Origin: Pavlovales sp. CCMP2436
Lineage: Eukaryota; Haptophyta; Pavlovophyceae; Pavlovales
DNA: 16,992 nucleotides
Assembly: GCA_026770615.1 (NCBI GenBank)
Contig: MU631340.1
Coordinates: 120,842-137,833 of the forward strand
Reading direction: 5' to 3'
The translations under genes were made by a program, and so were the position numbers. The notes below the pieces were generated by a model. It ran no database searches. It was not told where the DNA came from and saw nothing but the letters and a program-made list of their open reading frames with translations. Shown here in pieces: positions 1 through 8,172 of this stretch (positions are counted from its first letter, which is position 1; each line of letters begins with the position of its first letter).

Positions 1-48
1 CCCCCCCCCCCTCCCCCCCCTACTTTCTTTATCATTATTGCTGTGCAG

Positions 49-471
49 TACACCGGCATCCCAACTGAGCTGACTATCACGCGCGAGGCGCTCCCGGTCA
101 CGAGTCTCTCGCGCGTCACTCGCTCCGCGCTTGATGCTGAGAGCATCACTCGCGGGCAGGGCGCAGCAGTCGGCAGTGTCGTCTGCGTGGAGACGCACAA
201 CAGCGAGCAGACCACCCCGTGGGTAATCGGCGAGGTCGTGTCGGCTGCGCACACTGCCCCTGCTGATTCTGTGCCATACGATTCCGCGAACGACGCGGTG
301 CACTACGAGCCGGTGAGGGTTGGCGAGTCCGTGCTCAGCGTGATGCTTTACGAGGTATGCCCATCTCCCTGCTTTATTGTAATAATACTAATTATTATTT
401 ATGCTTTGTCCATGGCCAAATTGACTGCCCCCCCCCTTCTTTATTATTATTATGAATAATATAAATAATAT

Positions 472-503
<32 letters not shown>

Positions 504-528
504 AATAATAATAATAATAATAATAATA

Positions 529-578
<50 letters not shown>

Positions 579-676
579 GATGATGATGGTGATGATGGTG
601 ATGATGATGGTGATGATGGTGGTGGTGGTGCTGCTGCCCCTACCTCTTCGCACATTTTTTTTTTATACGACTACTA

Positions 677-711
<35 letters not shown>

Positions 712-1188
712 GAATTGCAATGTCCATCTCGATGCCTTCCCCCCCCCTCCCCTCTACCCACCCTGTACTGCCAGCCGCTCGCGCCTGGCTCTACGACGTA
801 CTCTCTCTCCGACGTAGAGTTACTCGTACCTGCGCGCCGCGTGCGCGTCGTGGGCGTTCAGCTCCTGGCGCTGCGTTCGAATCACTTCAAGCGTTTCGCA
901 ATCGAGGCGGTCTCTCTGCAGGCGATCCGTGCAGAGATGCCCACGAGTGACGACACGTGGACCGTGGAGGCAGTGGTCCAGTACCGCACCTACTACCGCC
1001 AGGAGCGGTGGCTCGTCAAGTGGGTAGGCTACGGCGAGGATCCCAACACGTGGGAGCCGATCGAAAATCTCACGGCCGAATGGGTCCAGGGGGAGGCTGA
1101 GCGCGTCAAGAAGGACTTCCTGGCGGAGAAGGCTGCTAAGGAGTGCGCTGCTGCTCGCGGCGGTCCGCGGCGCGCGGCAGCGCAGTAG
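49..1188 (+). CDS. Chromodomain protein, 5' partial, two exons visible
   Basis: Exons are inferred at 49-354 and 775-1188. The window opens in an intron: a C-rich then T-rich pyrimidine tract ends in CAG at 46-48, and the frame is open from there. The first visible exon ends ..LYE at 354 before donor GTATGC; the next begins after a C-rich tract and CAG at 772-774, both phase 0, giving 102 + 137 residues. A chromodomain is encoded at about 955-1101: the run TWTVEAVVQYR, then WLVKWVGYG and NTWEPIENL, contains the aromatic residues that form the methyl-lysine cage in chromodomains. Upstream of it is a ~160-residue region of unrecognised fold; the C-terminus is Lys/Arg/Ala-rich and ends in TAG. 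By family, a chromatin reader that binds methylated histone tails; chromodomains also occur at the end of retrotransposon integrases, but no integrase motifs are visible. The true start lies left of the window. Confidence 0.75.
355..774 (+). repeat. Intron of the chromodomain gene filled with trinucleotide microsatellites
   Basis: A 420-bp GT-AG intron in which most of the sequence is a series of simple repeats: a TTA tract near 440-453, a TAC/ACT tract at about 472-502, an AAT tract at 504-530, a GAT tract grading into GGT at about 531-630, and a second TAC tract at 678-711. The long Met-rich and Ser-rich reading frames across this stretch on the two strands are artefacts of the repeats. The 3' end has a normal C-rich pyrimidine tract before the AG. 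Confidence 0.8.
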
Positions 1189-1405
1189 ATTTACTACATA
1201 CTGACGTTTTATATTCTTATAGCGGATTAGATTTGCTTCAATTATATTTTGCAAATTGAATTAGATTTGCGCGCTAAATACATATGTATTTATATAATTA
1301 GCGAATTTCAATTAGATTTACTAATAAATTTGTAGTTATCGCTAACTTTTAACTATAGGAAATAACTTGATTTTCTTCTTCTATTTAATTGTCAAGTTCA
1401 CTGAC
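1189..1405. other. AT-rich intergenic spacer with palindrome
   Basis: No gene is seen. The base composition drops sharply to AT-rich after the chromodomain stop codon. It contains an 18-bp perfect palindrome centred on CATATG (1275-1292), flanked by inverted CGCTAA / TTAGCG, and two similar copies of a GAATTTCAATTAGATTT-like sequence (about 1253-1270 and 1302-1320). It separates two convergent genes, so it probably holds their 3' ends. Confidence 0.5.
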
Positions 1406-2218
1406 TTACAAAAGAGCGTAACGCTCCCAGATTCGGCCCATATTTTGCACAACAGTCACTGCCGTTGCAGAGTCACTGCACACGAACGTTGATTTGCTCT
1501 GCGCCTTAATGAGAGGCAACACAGAAGGTACGACAGCCCACACCAAACTTTGGCGAGCGTGCGCGTACAACAAAGGGGTATGCAGCAGTACCACCTGCTC
1601 GAATGTGATGTAGAAGGTGCTCGCCATCGTCTCGTGAGGCTCGCACGACGCGACCCTTGCGGCTCCGACACACGCTCCGTAGGGAATGTACTGCACATGC
1701 TGCAGAACCGCCTTGCGATCTGCCTGGTGCGTCGTCGAGGCTAGGCCGATCGTCCGCTCGCGGTCAACCACGTCCGAGGATAACCGATTATCCGCACAGC
1801 GGATGAGGACGCAATGGCCCACCACCACACGGGTGGGGAGCCACACGCCAACGAGCCCAGCGCAGCAGAGCTCGAGAAGTGGACTCATCATTGTGATGCC
1901 CTTCACCTCGCCATCGCACCCATCGCACCACTTGGCCACGTCATCAGGCCGCGTCTCCTTCTGTGCGTCACTCTTGCGCTTTTTGGCCGCCGCACGCTGA
2001 GCGTTCTGCTCGGTTGTGGGTTTAGACCGCTGCTGTGTCTCGCCCGTCAAGCACCCGCGCAGGTGCCTTTGCATCGCCGTGCGTGACTTGAAGAGCTTTG
2101 GGCAGTTCGTGCACGGAATCTCCGGAGCAGTAGGTAGCGGAGGCGTACTCGGAATGTACACACGGGTTGGGCACGGCGCACGCGCAGGTGCGCTGGCAGG
2201 TGCGCTGCCACTTGCCAT
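1406..2218 (-). CDS. C2HC zinc-finger protein of unknown function
   Basis: A 270-residue open frame starting at the first ATG (2218). The frame stays open upstream to about 2287, but that part is low-complexity and has no ATG. After an Ala/Pro-rich N-terminus (residues 1-33) comes CTNCPKLF...HLRGC, a single zinc finger with the usual C-x2-C and x12 spacing, but the final ligand is Cys rather than His. Next is a Lys/Arg-rich linker, then a second Cys cluster (KWCDGCDGE ... ELCCAG), then about 150 residues with alternating hydrophobic segments, possibly a small beta domain. The family was not recognised; a DNA-binding or chromatin role is inference from the finger. It is convergent with the chromodomain gene. 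No intron was needed to keep the frame open, but one cannot be excluded, and the gene could be a transposon-derived open frame. Confidence 0.5.
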   Translation of the reverse strand: MASGSAPASAPARAPCPTRVYIPSTPPLPTAPEIPCTNCPKLFKSRTAMQRHLRGCLTGETQQRSKPTTEQNAQRAAAKKRKSDAQKETRPDDVAKWCDGCDGEVKGITMMSPLLELCCAGLVGVWLPTRVVVGHCVLIRCADNRLSSDVVDRERTIGLASTTHQADRKAVLQHVQYIPYGACVGAARVASCEPHETMASTFYITFEQVVLLHTPLLYAHARQSLVWAVVPSVLPLIKAQSKSTFVCSDSATAVTVVQNMGRIWERYALL

Positions 2219-2599
2219 CGTACCAAAGGTGGCAGTTGGCGTTAAGAGCTTAAGCTTTCTGTAGGTGCCGGTTTTTTTTTTATTCAATAAAAAAAATTAC
2301 GACGGCGCCCTGGCGCTCTTCACGGCGGCGCTCACGGTGAGTCCCGGTAAGTGCCTTCCGCAAGTTTGCATTATCGTGTACCCTTTAGCGCGGAGTCGGC
2401 CTGACGCCTAACTTTTTGTTGTCTAGTGTTGGTTATATTATGTCCAATAACTGTTCCCCACAGACCCCAGGCTGCGAGTGTATGTAGTTAAGTACGGACG
2501 TCTTCGTTTTCCAGAACAGCCCGCGAGTCGCGCTGTCGCCGCTGTATACTGACGTTCGGTGCCGGCCGCCGCAGCCCGCACCAACTCCCCCATCCCTGC
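2219..2599. other. Spacer between the zinc-finger gene and SSR1
   Basis: Contains a T-run followed by AATAAA and an A-run (about 2271-2297), which reads as a poly(A) signal on either strand, then unremarkable sequence. It must hold the promoter of the minus-strand zinc-finger gene and the 3' UTR of the minus-strand SSR1 gene. No coding region is supported. Confidence 0.4.
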
Positions 2600-3623
2600 C
2601 TAATCGGCCTTCTTGGATTTCGGCTTGCTGGCGCCCTTAGGCGCCTTCTCCTTCTTGGACCCCATGCCCGGCATACCCGCCAGCCACTCGTCCGCGCTCG
2701 GCTTGGTCGCCTCGACGGGCTTTGCCGCCGCCGCCCTCTTGTTCTTCTTCTTCTCGTGCTTCTGGTAGTACGTGTAGCCCTTGAGCGCGGCCAGCCCGAG
2801 GGATACGGCGACGAGCATAATGACGAACATGATCTTCGAACTCGTCTCACTCGCACTCTCGATGAGCGTCGCGGTCTCGTTGAAGAGCGTGTGCACAAAC
2901 TTCTCGCCGGCCTCGTCCTCGTAGGTCACGTAGAGGTGCAGCTTAAAGTCGAGCGCCTCGAGGCGGCCGTCGGGCGTGAACTTGTACACCACGGTCTTCT
3001 GCTCATTGGGCGCGAGCGTCTGGCCAATTGCGGTGCTCGTGAACTGCTCGGTGCGAAGGCGCGCGGTCGCGGGCGCGCGCGCGGAGGATGGCCAAGCGTC
3101 AGACGTTATCACGGGCTAGTACAACACTAGGGTTGCGGCGCCAAGGACAGGCGATGATAAAGCGTAGGACGGTCGCGATCAAGCGTCGCGGGCGTCAGCA
3201 GCGGGCGGGCTTCAGCAGCGGGCTGCGGTGCGGAGCGGCACGCGGGCCGGGCGCCACACGCACGTTCTGCACGACAAAGTTAAAGTTGAACGGCGGGTGG
3301 AGCGTGCCAGCGACCGAGGTGAGGTTGAACGTCTTGCTGCCAGTGTTCAAGAGGGCAACGAGCACGTCCACGTTCTCGCCCATCGGGAAGCGCGGCTTGG
3401 CGAAGTCGGGGAAGACGTGTGTGGCCTTCACATCGGGGTGTGCGGTGACCTTCTTCGGCTTGTCATCCTCGCCCTCGAACTGGCTGGCGTAATCGCTGCC
3501 CGCCTCGCCCTCAGTCGCGTCCTCCGCCCGCGCGTGCATGCCGCCCAGGGCCAGCAGGCAGAGCGCCGCGAGCATGAGCATGCCAGCCGGCCTCATATGC
3601 CGGCCTCGTGTGCTCGAACCCAT
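2600..3623 (-). CDS. SSR1: Translocon-associated protein alpha subunit (TRAP-alpha)
   Basis: Exons are inferred at 3623-3264 and 3043-2600 (minus), 267 residues in all, close to the usual ~280. The protein has a signal peptide (hydrophobic MLMLAALCLLALGG at 15-28), an acidic lumenal stretch (EDATEGEAGSDY...EGEDD), a lumenal beta domain (ENVDVLVALLNTGSKTFNLTSVAGTLH), one transmembrane helix (IMFVIMLVAVSLGLAALKG, about 203-221) and a Lys-rich cytosolic tail. The 220-bp intron (3263-3044) has donor GTGCGT and acceptor GAGCAG. This join was chosen because it restores VVQNFTSTAIGQ, the conserved QNFT-type sequon region of the family; the longer exon reading would insert about 23 residues there. 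TRAP is an ER membrane complex that sits beside Sec61 and assists translocation of secretory proteins. Alternative starts are Met10 or Met15. It diverges from the Gemin6-like gene. Confidence 0.9.
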
Positions 3624-3676
3624 CGCTCAGGGGCCACTTTTAAACGTGGGAGCCGTGCTCGCGTCGGCAGCGCGTG
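3624..3676. promoter_or_regulatory. Putative compact bidirectional promoter between SSR1 and the Gemin6-like gene
   Basis: Only 53 bp separate the two divergent start codons. The interval contains a nearly symmetric 16-bp palindrome, CCACTTTTAAACGTGG (3634-3649), centred on TTTAAA, which could act as a TATA-like element in both directions. If both annotated starts are right, at least one transcript start must fall inside or overlap the other gene's 5' end. The promoter role is inferred from layout only. Confidence 0.45.
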
Positions 3677-4387
3677 ATGACCGGGCGGGGCTGCCCGGTG
3701 GGGCTGACCGGGCGGGGCGGGGAGGCGGTCTCGAAGCTGGTCAACGCCTCGGGGCTGGTCGGCCGGTTCGCCGCGCTCGAGCTCTCGGACGGGACGCGGC
3801 TGACCGGGCTTGTGTACGCCGTCGACCCCGAGACGGGCAACGTGGTCCTCTGCACGCCCGTCGACGACAGCGGCGGCGGCGGCGGCAGCGTCCACTGCGT
3901 GCGCGCCACAGCGGTCTTCGCGCACGCAATCCGCAGCGTGCGCGAGCTCGCGGAGTCCGACTCGGCGGGGCTGGGCGACATGGACCTCGTGCGCGTCGCT
4001 GAGCCGAGCGTGGGCGCGGCGGCTGGCCCGCGCGCGGACGAGCCCTCCGGGGCGCAGGCACGCGACCGCCTACGGAGGCTGTGTGCGCTCCTAGGGGCAC
4101 ACCGCGTCCCGTTTACCACTACGGGCGAAACCGGGCCGGGAGACGCGCTGCCCTCAGTGGAGGCCTTTGGGAGCCTGCGCATCGAGCCACCGTACACTGC
4201 AAGCACCTGCGCGTGCGAGAACGAGCTCGTGCTCCGGCGTGTGCAGGCGCTATTACGGCAACTCGACCCGGAGACGAGAAGCTCCGCGCCGGTCACGACC
4301 TCTGCCACGGCCCGGGTACAGCTCGAGTCTGCGCCCGACGGCGTACGAGTCAGAGTCCGAATCCGACGTCCGAGCCAGCTCAAGTAG
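3677..4387 (+). CDS. Gemin6-like protein (Sm-like fold plus C-terminal AD domain)
   Basis: A 236-residue open frame from the ATG at 3677 to TAG. Residues about 25-95 read as an Sm-like beta barrel (LVGRFAALELSDGTRLTGLVYAVDP..NVVLCTP), interrupted by a Gly-rich loop (GGGGG). Residues about 127-196 form a second domain with helix RDRLRRLCALLGAHRVPF, then GSLRIEPPYTASTCACENE and a final helix VLRRVQALLRQL. The order Sm-like then a domain with a [I/V]xPPY strand followed by NE[L/I]xLxRVQ is what I know of Gemin6, which pairs with Gemin7 in the SMN complex and helps load Sm proteins on spliceosomal snRNAs. LSM12 has a related layout (Sm-like plus AD domain) and is the main alternative; the NE..L.RVQ.L ending fits Gemin6 better. 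The last ~40 residues are Arg-rich and not conserved in my recollection. Confidence 0.65.
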   Translation: MTGRGCPVGLTGRGGEAVSKLVNASGLVGRFAALELSDGTRLTGLVYAVDPETGNVVLCTPVDDSGGGGGSVHCVRATAVFAHAIRSVRELAESDSAGLGDMDLVRVAEPSVGAAAGPRADEPSGAQARDRLRRLCALLGAHRVPFTTTGETGPGDALPSVEAFGSLRIEPPYTASTCACENELVLRRVQALLRQLDPETRSSAPVTTSATARVQLESAPDGVRVRVRIRRPSQLK

Positions 4388-4803
4388 GACGAGTCCGACG
4401 ACGGTGACTAGAGGCCGCGCGCAAGAGCTCAAACTGACTGGCGTAGCTGAGTCGATAAATGATACTCTCTGAAAATATAAATAACGTTTATCTAGGTAAC
4501 TAACTATATGTTTAACAGTTTTATCCTATTAGTATTAATAACTAATTCTTTTTGCTTTAGGCTCAGGTTCCAATGAGGAACCAACTAACTTAATGATATT
4601 GGTGAAATATAGTGAAAGTCGTCCAGCCAATTAACCTAGTATTGGTAACTCACTAACTAAGTTAAGTTAGCCATATAACTAAAGAAGCTTTAAAATTTAA
4701 ATAAGGAAAATATGACTTAGTTACTCTTAGTTTGTTACTGCTAGTTGGCAAATGGCGGATATATAAATCATTGTTAATTATCTAGTTACGGACAGCCAGA
4801 CAT
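4388..4803. other. AT-rich spacer between convergent genes
   Basis: No coding region is supported. Composition changes abruptly from GC-rich to AT-rich after about 4450. The stretch is scattered with CTAACT/AACTAA words (for example near 4497-4505, 4585-4591, 4651-4665) and ends just past the stop codon of the next minus-strand gene. It likely holds two 3' UTRs. Confidence 0.4.
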
Positions 4804-6080
4804 TCACCAGCAGTCGAGGCTCGTCGAGATCATCTGGCGCGTGCTCGCGTTGTAGCGCATCAGCCCCAAGTAGCCCTCGTGCTGGCCCACCAAGTCTGGC
4901 AGCACATCGACCGCGGTCCGCGCGCTGGCATTGCTGCCACCATTGGCTGGGAGCGATCTGACGTGGTGCTGCGTATGCACACTTCGGCCTGCCGGCTGTA
5001 GACCCATGAAGGCTGCCACCCGAGCCCGCGCGTCCTCGAAGGCGTCCATCTTCTCGCAGCGGCCGCCCTGCGTCTGGACGTACTTGCTCCAGGTGACCTC
5101 CACGCACGCAGGCACGCCGTCTGAAAAATTCGCGCACGCACCCTGAGCTCGAAGCATTTGCCAACGCGCTTCAACTTCGTCGATGTACCACATGACCTAG
5201 CGGTAGCGATCATCAGGGGGAGAGGACAGTTGGGAAGAGGATGGACGTTAAAAGAACTATTGTTAAAAAAGGGCAGTCAGACGGGGGACGGTGATGGCCT
5301 GAGAAGATGGGGGGCAGCAGGCAGTGGGGTGTTGCAGGGATTGGCCATCACTTTCTGCGTCGGCGTCAGCTGCGACCAGAGCTGCAGCGGCATTGCGAGA
5401 CGAACGGGGTAGCTCAGGTGCGGCGAGAAGCTGTAGCTGCGACCAATCGGCGCCAGCCTATTCTCCGCTGTCGCGTCGAGGGTGTTGCACCCAGGCATGT
5501 CGCACCACGACAGTGCCGTCTCGAACCGGCCCCGCCGTATACGCACCAGCCGCGGCCGCGGGGAGCCGATGGGTGAGCGTGGGTATGCGTCGAGCAAGCC
5601 CTCGATGAAGAAGAGGCTGTGGTGCCCAAAGTCGACGTATGCGCGCTTTGGCACGCGCTTCAACCCCTTGGCATCGGAAGCACGGTCCATCCGGATAAAT
5701 ATCTTCGCCACGCTGCTGCTTAAGTACGCGCGCACCGTATCGGTCTGGTAGGCCACGGTGCCATTCGCCTCGATGAAGAAACGAGCGGAGCCCTTGTTGC
5801 GCCGTAGGATCTCGAACCTGAACGCAAAGCTGCGCATGCTTCGCGTTGCAGAGGAGGCGTACGCCCTGCTGGTGCTCAGGGACGTCGACCCCACGTGGCC
5901 TGTGCTCCAACCGAAGAAGAGGTCATCGCTGGAAGACGGAGCTCGAGGCGGACCACGTGGCACGGCACGAGGAGCGGCACGACGGGGCGGGCGGACGAGG
6001 TCGGCGTCGGCGGGCGGCGCGATGCGCTCCAGGTCCTGCGCGCCTACGGCGGCCGCGGCCGCGAAGATCGCAAAGAGCAT
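4804..6080 (-). CDS. Putative sulfotransferase-like P-loop protein, secretory, two exons
   Basis: Exons are inferred at 6080-5352 and 5196-4804 (minus), 373 residues. The 155-bp intron (5351-5197) has donor GTGATG and acceptor CCGCTAG; both are phase 0 and join ..TPTQK to VMWYIDEVEARWQ. The N-terminus MLFAIFAAAAAVGAQ looks like a signal peptide or short anchor. A Pro/Arg-rich linker leads to FFGWSTGHVGSTSLS (about 55-69), which resembles the PAPS 5'-phosphosulfate loop of sulfotransferases. LVRIRRGRFETALS (about 178-191) sits where the 3'-phosphate-binding segment (R..R...S) would be expected. By family such enzymes transfer sulfate from PAPS to glycans or other acceptors in the Golgi. Several NxT/NxS sequons (NGT, NFS, NAS) suit a lumenal protein. 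The assignment rests on motifs only; another nucleotide-binding enzyme is possible. A GT47-type gene lies on the same strand upstream. Confidence 0.5.
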
Positions 6081-6390
6081 GCTGACTGAGAGTGAGCGGA
6101 CGGCTCGCCCGTGCCCGCGGCCTCGATGAGGGAGGCAGCAGCCTCCCTGTGAGCCAAGGGGGTAGGGCGAGGCCAGCCCTGTTCACCGTTACACCAGAGG
6201 GGTTCACGTAAACGGGTCCGGGTCGTACAGGGGCTTGGAAACCTAGAGGGGCTTTTGTTATTGATAGGTCGGTAGTCGAATGACCAGACGGTCGTTCTGT
6301 CCATCGCACGGGTTGAGGGGCTGCACAACGAAGAGTGAGGGGCTGCACCCGCCTGTGAACGCGGAAAAGGATTCTAAAATCGGCGCCGAT
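6081..6390. other. Gene-less stretch upstream of the sulfotransferase-like gene
   Basis: Contains no convincing coding region. It should carry the minus-strand promoter of the sulfotransferase-like gene. A short inverted pair GAGGGAGGCAGCAGCCTCCCT lies near 6127-6147 and could form a small hairpin. Confidence 0.35.
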
Positions 6391-6777
6391 GATTTCTCAC
6401 TTTTCCACAATATTGGTACCGGAGCAGGGATGGGGGCTGAGAGGTGGGAGCTCGGTTGGCGGTTGGCTGCGACTTGCGGGTCAAGGGGAGGATGTGCATG
6501 CACCCCGTCTGCCCTCCATGGGTGTGCGCCCCCGCGTCCCATGAGGTCGGTATGAGCGAGGGTCTTGATGCTGACGGGAGGATCAATCTCACTTTTCCCT
6601 AATATTGGTATCGGAGCAGGGATGAAGGCCGAAGGAGAGGTGGGGGGTCGGTTGGCGTTAGCTGCGACCTGCGGGTCAAGGGGAGTATGTGCATGCACCC
6701 CGTCTGCCCTCCGTGAGTGTGCGCCCCCGCGTCCCACGAGGTCGGTGTGAGCGAGAGTCTTGATGCTGACGGGAGGC
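6391..6777. repeat. Two tandem copies of a ~192-195-bp unit
   Basis: Unit 1 is about 6391-6581 and unit 2 about 6583-6776. Landmarks recur with a 192-195-bp offset: TCTCACTTTTCC at 6395 and 6587, GGAGCAGGGATG, TGCATGCACCCCGTCTGCCCTC, GCGCCCCCGCGTCCCA, and CTTGATGCTGACGGGAGG ending at 6581 and 6776. The copies differ by scattered substitutions and small indels, so the duplication is not recent. Parts of both are open in the same frames on both strands, but no start, splice or family signal supports a gene. Confidence 0.8.
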
Positions 6778-6949
6778 TCACGCACGGTCGGGGGCCATGG
6801 GCGAGACGGCCGGCATCGGCGGGTTGCGGGCTGACGTGCGCAACTGGCATTCGACACCGCATGTGCTCGCACGACAGCCACGCGCTCGATGCGGGTAGAC
6901 ATCTGCAGGCGCGTGGACGACGGGAAGGCGAGCACAAGCTGAAGCAGCA

Positions 6950-7276
6950 TGCGACGTGTCAGACAAGCTTGAGCCGCTTGAAGATGAGCCACTTGAGGAC
7001 GAGCCGCGCGTGGACGAGCCGCGCGTGAAGGTAGGCAGGGCGAGCTTGAGCACCGACGGGCGAGCTCGACGAAGGACAAGCTTGAGCCGCGTGACAGACG
7101 AAGTTGAAGGGCGACAAGCACGACGAAAGACAAGCTCGAGCCGCGTGCCGGACGAAGATGAAGGGCGGCGGGCTTCAGTACGTCGGCGAGAAAGGCGAGC
7201 ACGACAGCGCTCGAGCGAGCGCGATGACGGGGCGACGACGAAGATGAAGAAGGCGGGTGAGAGGCGGCGAGTGTGA
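6950..7276 (+). repeat. Degenerate minisatellite-like region with charged coding potential
   Basis: Repeated words of the type AAGCTTGAGCCGC, GACGAGCCGCGCGTG and GACGAAGATGAAGGGCG recur throughout. The plus-strand frame starting near 6956 is open for 106 codons and reads as repeats such as LEDEP / VDEPRV, later SRVTDEVEGRQ and SRVPDEDEGRR, ending in a Lys/Arg-rich tail. It could be a real low-complexity protein or exon, but repeat expansion alone explains an open frame in several phases; the minus strand is open too. Confidence 0.45.
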
Positions 7277-7617
7277 AGGCGGGTTAGCGGATTTTCCTTG
7301 GGCGATTTTTTTAAACGTGATTAAGCCTTAAAACGTGATTAAGCCAGTAGGATGTTGTAACTATTGTTTGTACTGGGTGTCAGTTGTGGGTGGGTGTCAG
7401 TTGATTTTTTTAAACATTTTTTTGGGATATTTTATGGGGTACAATTATTGGTATAATTTTAGAATGACGTGTCCTATGACAGCTCACCTAGAGACAACGA
7501 TTTTTTCAGTCCGAAGGCTCAATCGCCTCCCCGGCGCTCAACCAAATGCCGGAAAGGGAGGTGCGGGGCCAAACCGACTTAACCAAAGGGTGCTCACCTA
7601 AAGGGGCCAAAGGCGTA
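7277..7617. other. Gene-less stretch, T-rich then mixed
   Basis: Contains two direct copies of AAACGTGATTAAGCC (7312-7326 and 7330-7344) and two of GTGTCAGTTG (7377-7386 and 7395-7404), plus T-runs. No gene is supported. The last ~100 bp appear to belong to the body of the SINE-like sequence annotated next, reading on the minus strand. Confidence 0.35.
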
Positions 7618-7683
7618 AAGCACCAAGAATTGAACTCCGGACCTTGACCCACGGGCTGGGGTCCTGAATCATGAGACTAGGAT
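7500..7683 (-). mobile_element. Possible tRNA-derived SINE-like sequence
   Basis: On the minus strand, TAGTCTCATGATTC near 7671-7680 resembles a pol III A box, and GGAGTTCAATTC near 7628-7640 resembles a B box (GGTTCGANTC), with GACCC/GGGTC positioned like an anticodon stem between them. The putative stems are imperfect and the anticodon loop has 8 nt, so this is not a functional tRNA. It is followed on the minus strand by ~120 bp of GC-rich body. Only one copy is in the window, so the SINE idea is inference. Confidence 0.25.
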
Positions 7684-7704
7684 TTGGGGTAGCGGCTGGA
7701 CCCT

Positions 7705-8172
7705 TGGCTATGGCATCGGTCACCCCCTGTCAGTCTGCAAGTGGGAGACGACCATCCTGAGCACTGTGCGCCTCCATCATTGAAGACAAAGCTCACTCTA
7801 GGCTTGCTGGATTCGTCTCGGAGAGCTCTATTCTTTACATTTATCAGAAATTTGTGAATTTGAATGCGTGGGGTAGTAAATCAGTAACTAACAAAGTGGT
7901 CTTTAAAAAAAAGGATTGATGGATACAGTATTTAGCGAAACGAAGAAAAATATTAAAATATGATAAAATGTGGATACAGTGTAGCATTTTGAATTTTTCG
8001 TATGTAATTTTTAGAGGCAAGTTAGTTATTGGGCATCCATTTTATAAAAAGTTAGATACGAGCCTACTGCAGATACATATATTTAAAATTTTACTGGCCT
8101 ACTTTTCGTTGTTCTTCGGCTAAGCGCTCAGGATGGTCGTCCTCTGATCGGAGGTGACCTGAGCTATAGCCA
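7705..8172. mobile_element. MITE-like non-autonomous DNA transposon, copy 1
   Basis: A ~468-bp element bounded by long, imperfect terminal inverted repeats. The left end reads TGGCTATGGCATCGGTCACC then GACGACCATCCTGAGC (7747-7762); the right end is its inverse, GCTCAGGATGGTCGTC (8127-8142... within 8124-8142) then GAGGTGACCTGAGCTATAGCCA ending at 8172. The interior is AT-rich with no ORF. A second, ~85-90% similar copy lies at 12102-12524. No clear target-site duplication was recognised. Confidence 0.7.

Noticed and set aside
395..655. Poly-Ser frame on minus and poly-Met/Asp frame on plus
   Set aside because: Both are translations of trinucleotide arrays inside an intron of the chromodomain gene.
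820..1254. 144-codon minus-strand frame over the chromodomain exon
   Set aside because: It is the antisense shadow of a well-supported coding exon and has no family resemblance.
2756..3130. 124-codon plus-strand frame over SSR1 exon 2
   Set aside because: It is antisense to the TRAP-alpha exon with transmembrane helix and Lys tail; GC-rich codons leave the opposite strand open.
3640..4383. 247-codon minus-strand frame over the Gemin6-like gene
   Set aside because: It is Ser/Pro/Arg-rich antisense shadow; the plus frame has recognisable Sm-like and AD-like domains.
6258..7202. 314-codon minus-strand frame
   Set aside because: It runs through both tandem repeat units and the minisatellite; its internal protein repeat simply mirrors the DNA duplication, and no domain or splice signal supports it.
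7618..7683. Functional tRNA gene
   Set aside because: The acceptor stem cannot be formed, the T stem has mismatches and the anticodon loop has 8 nt; at most a tRNA-derived relic.
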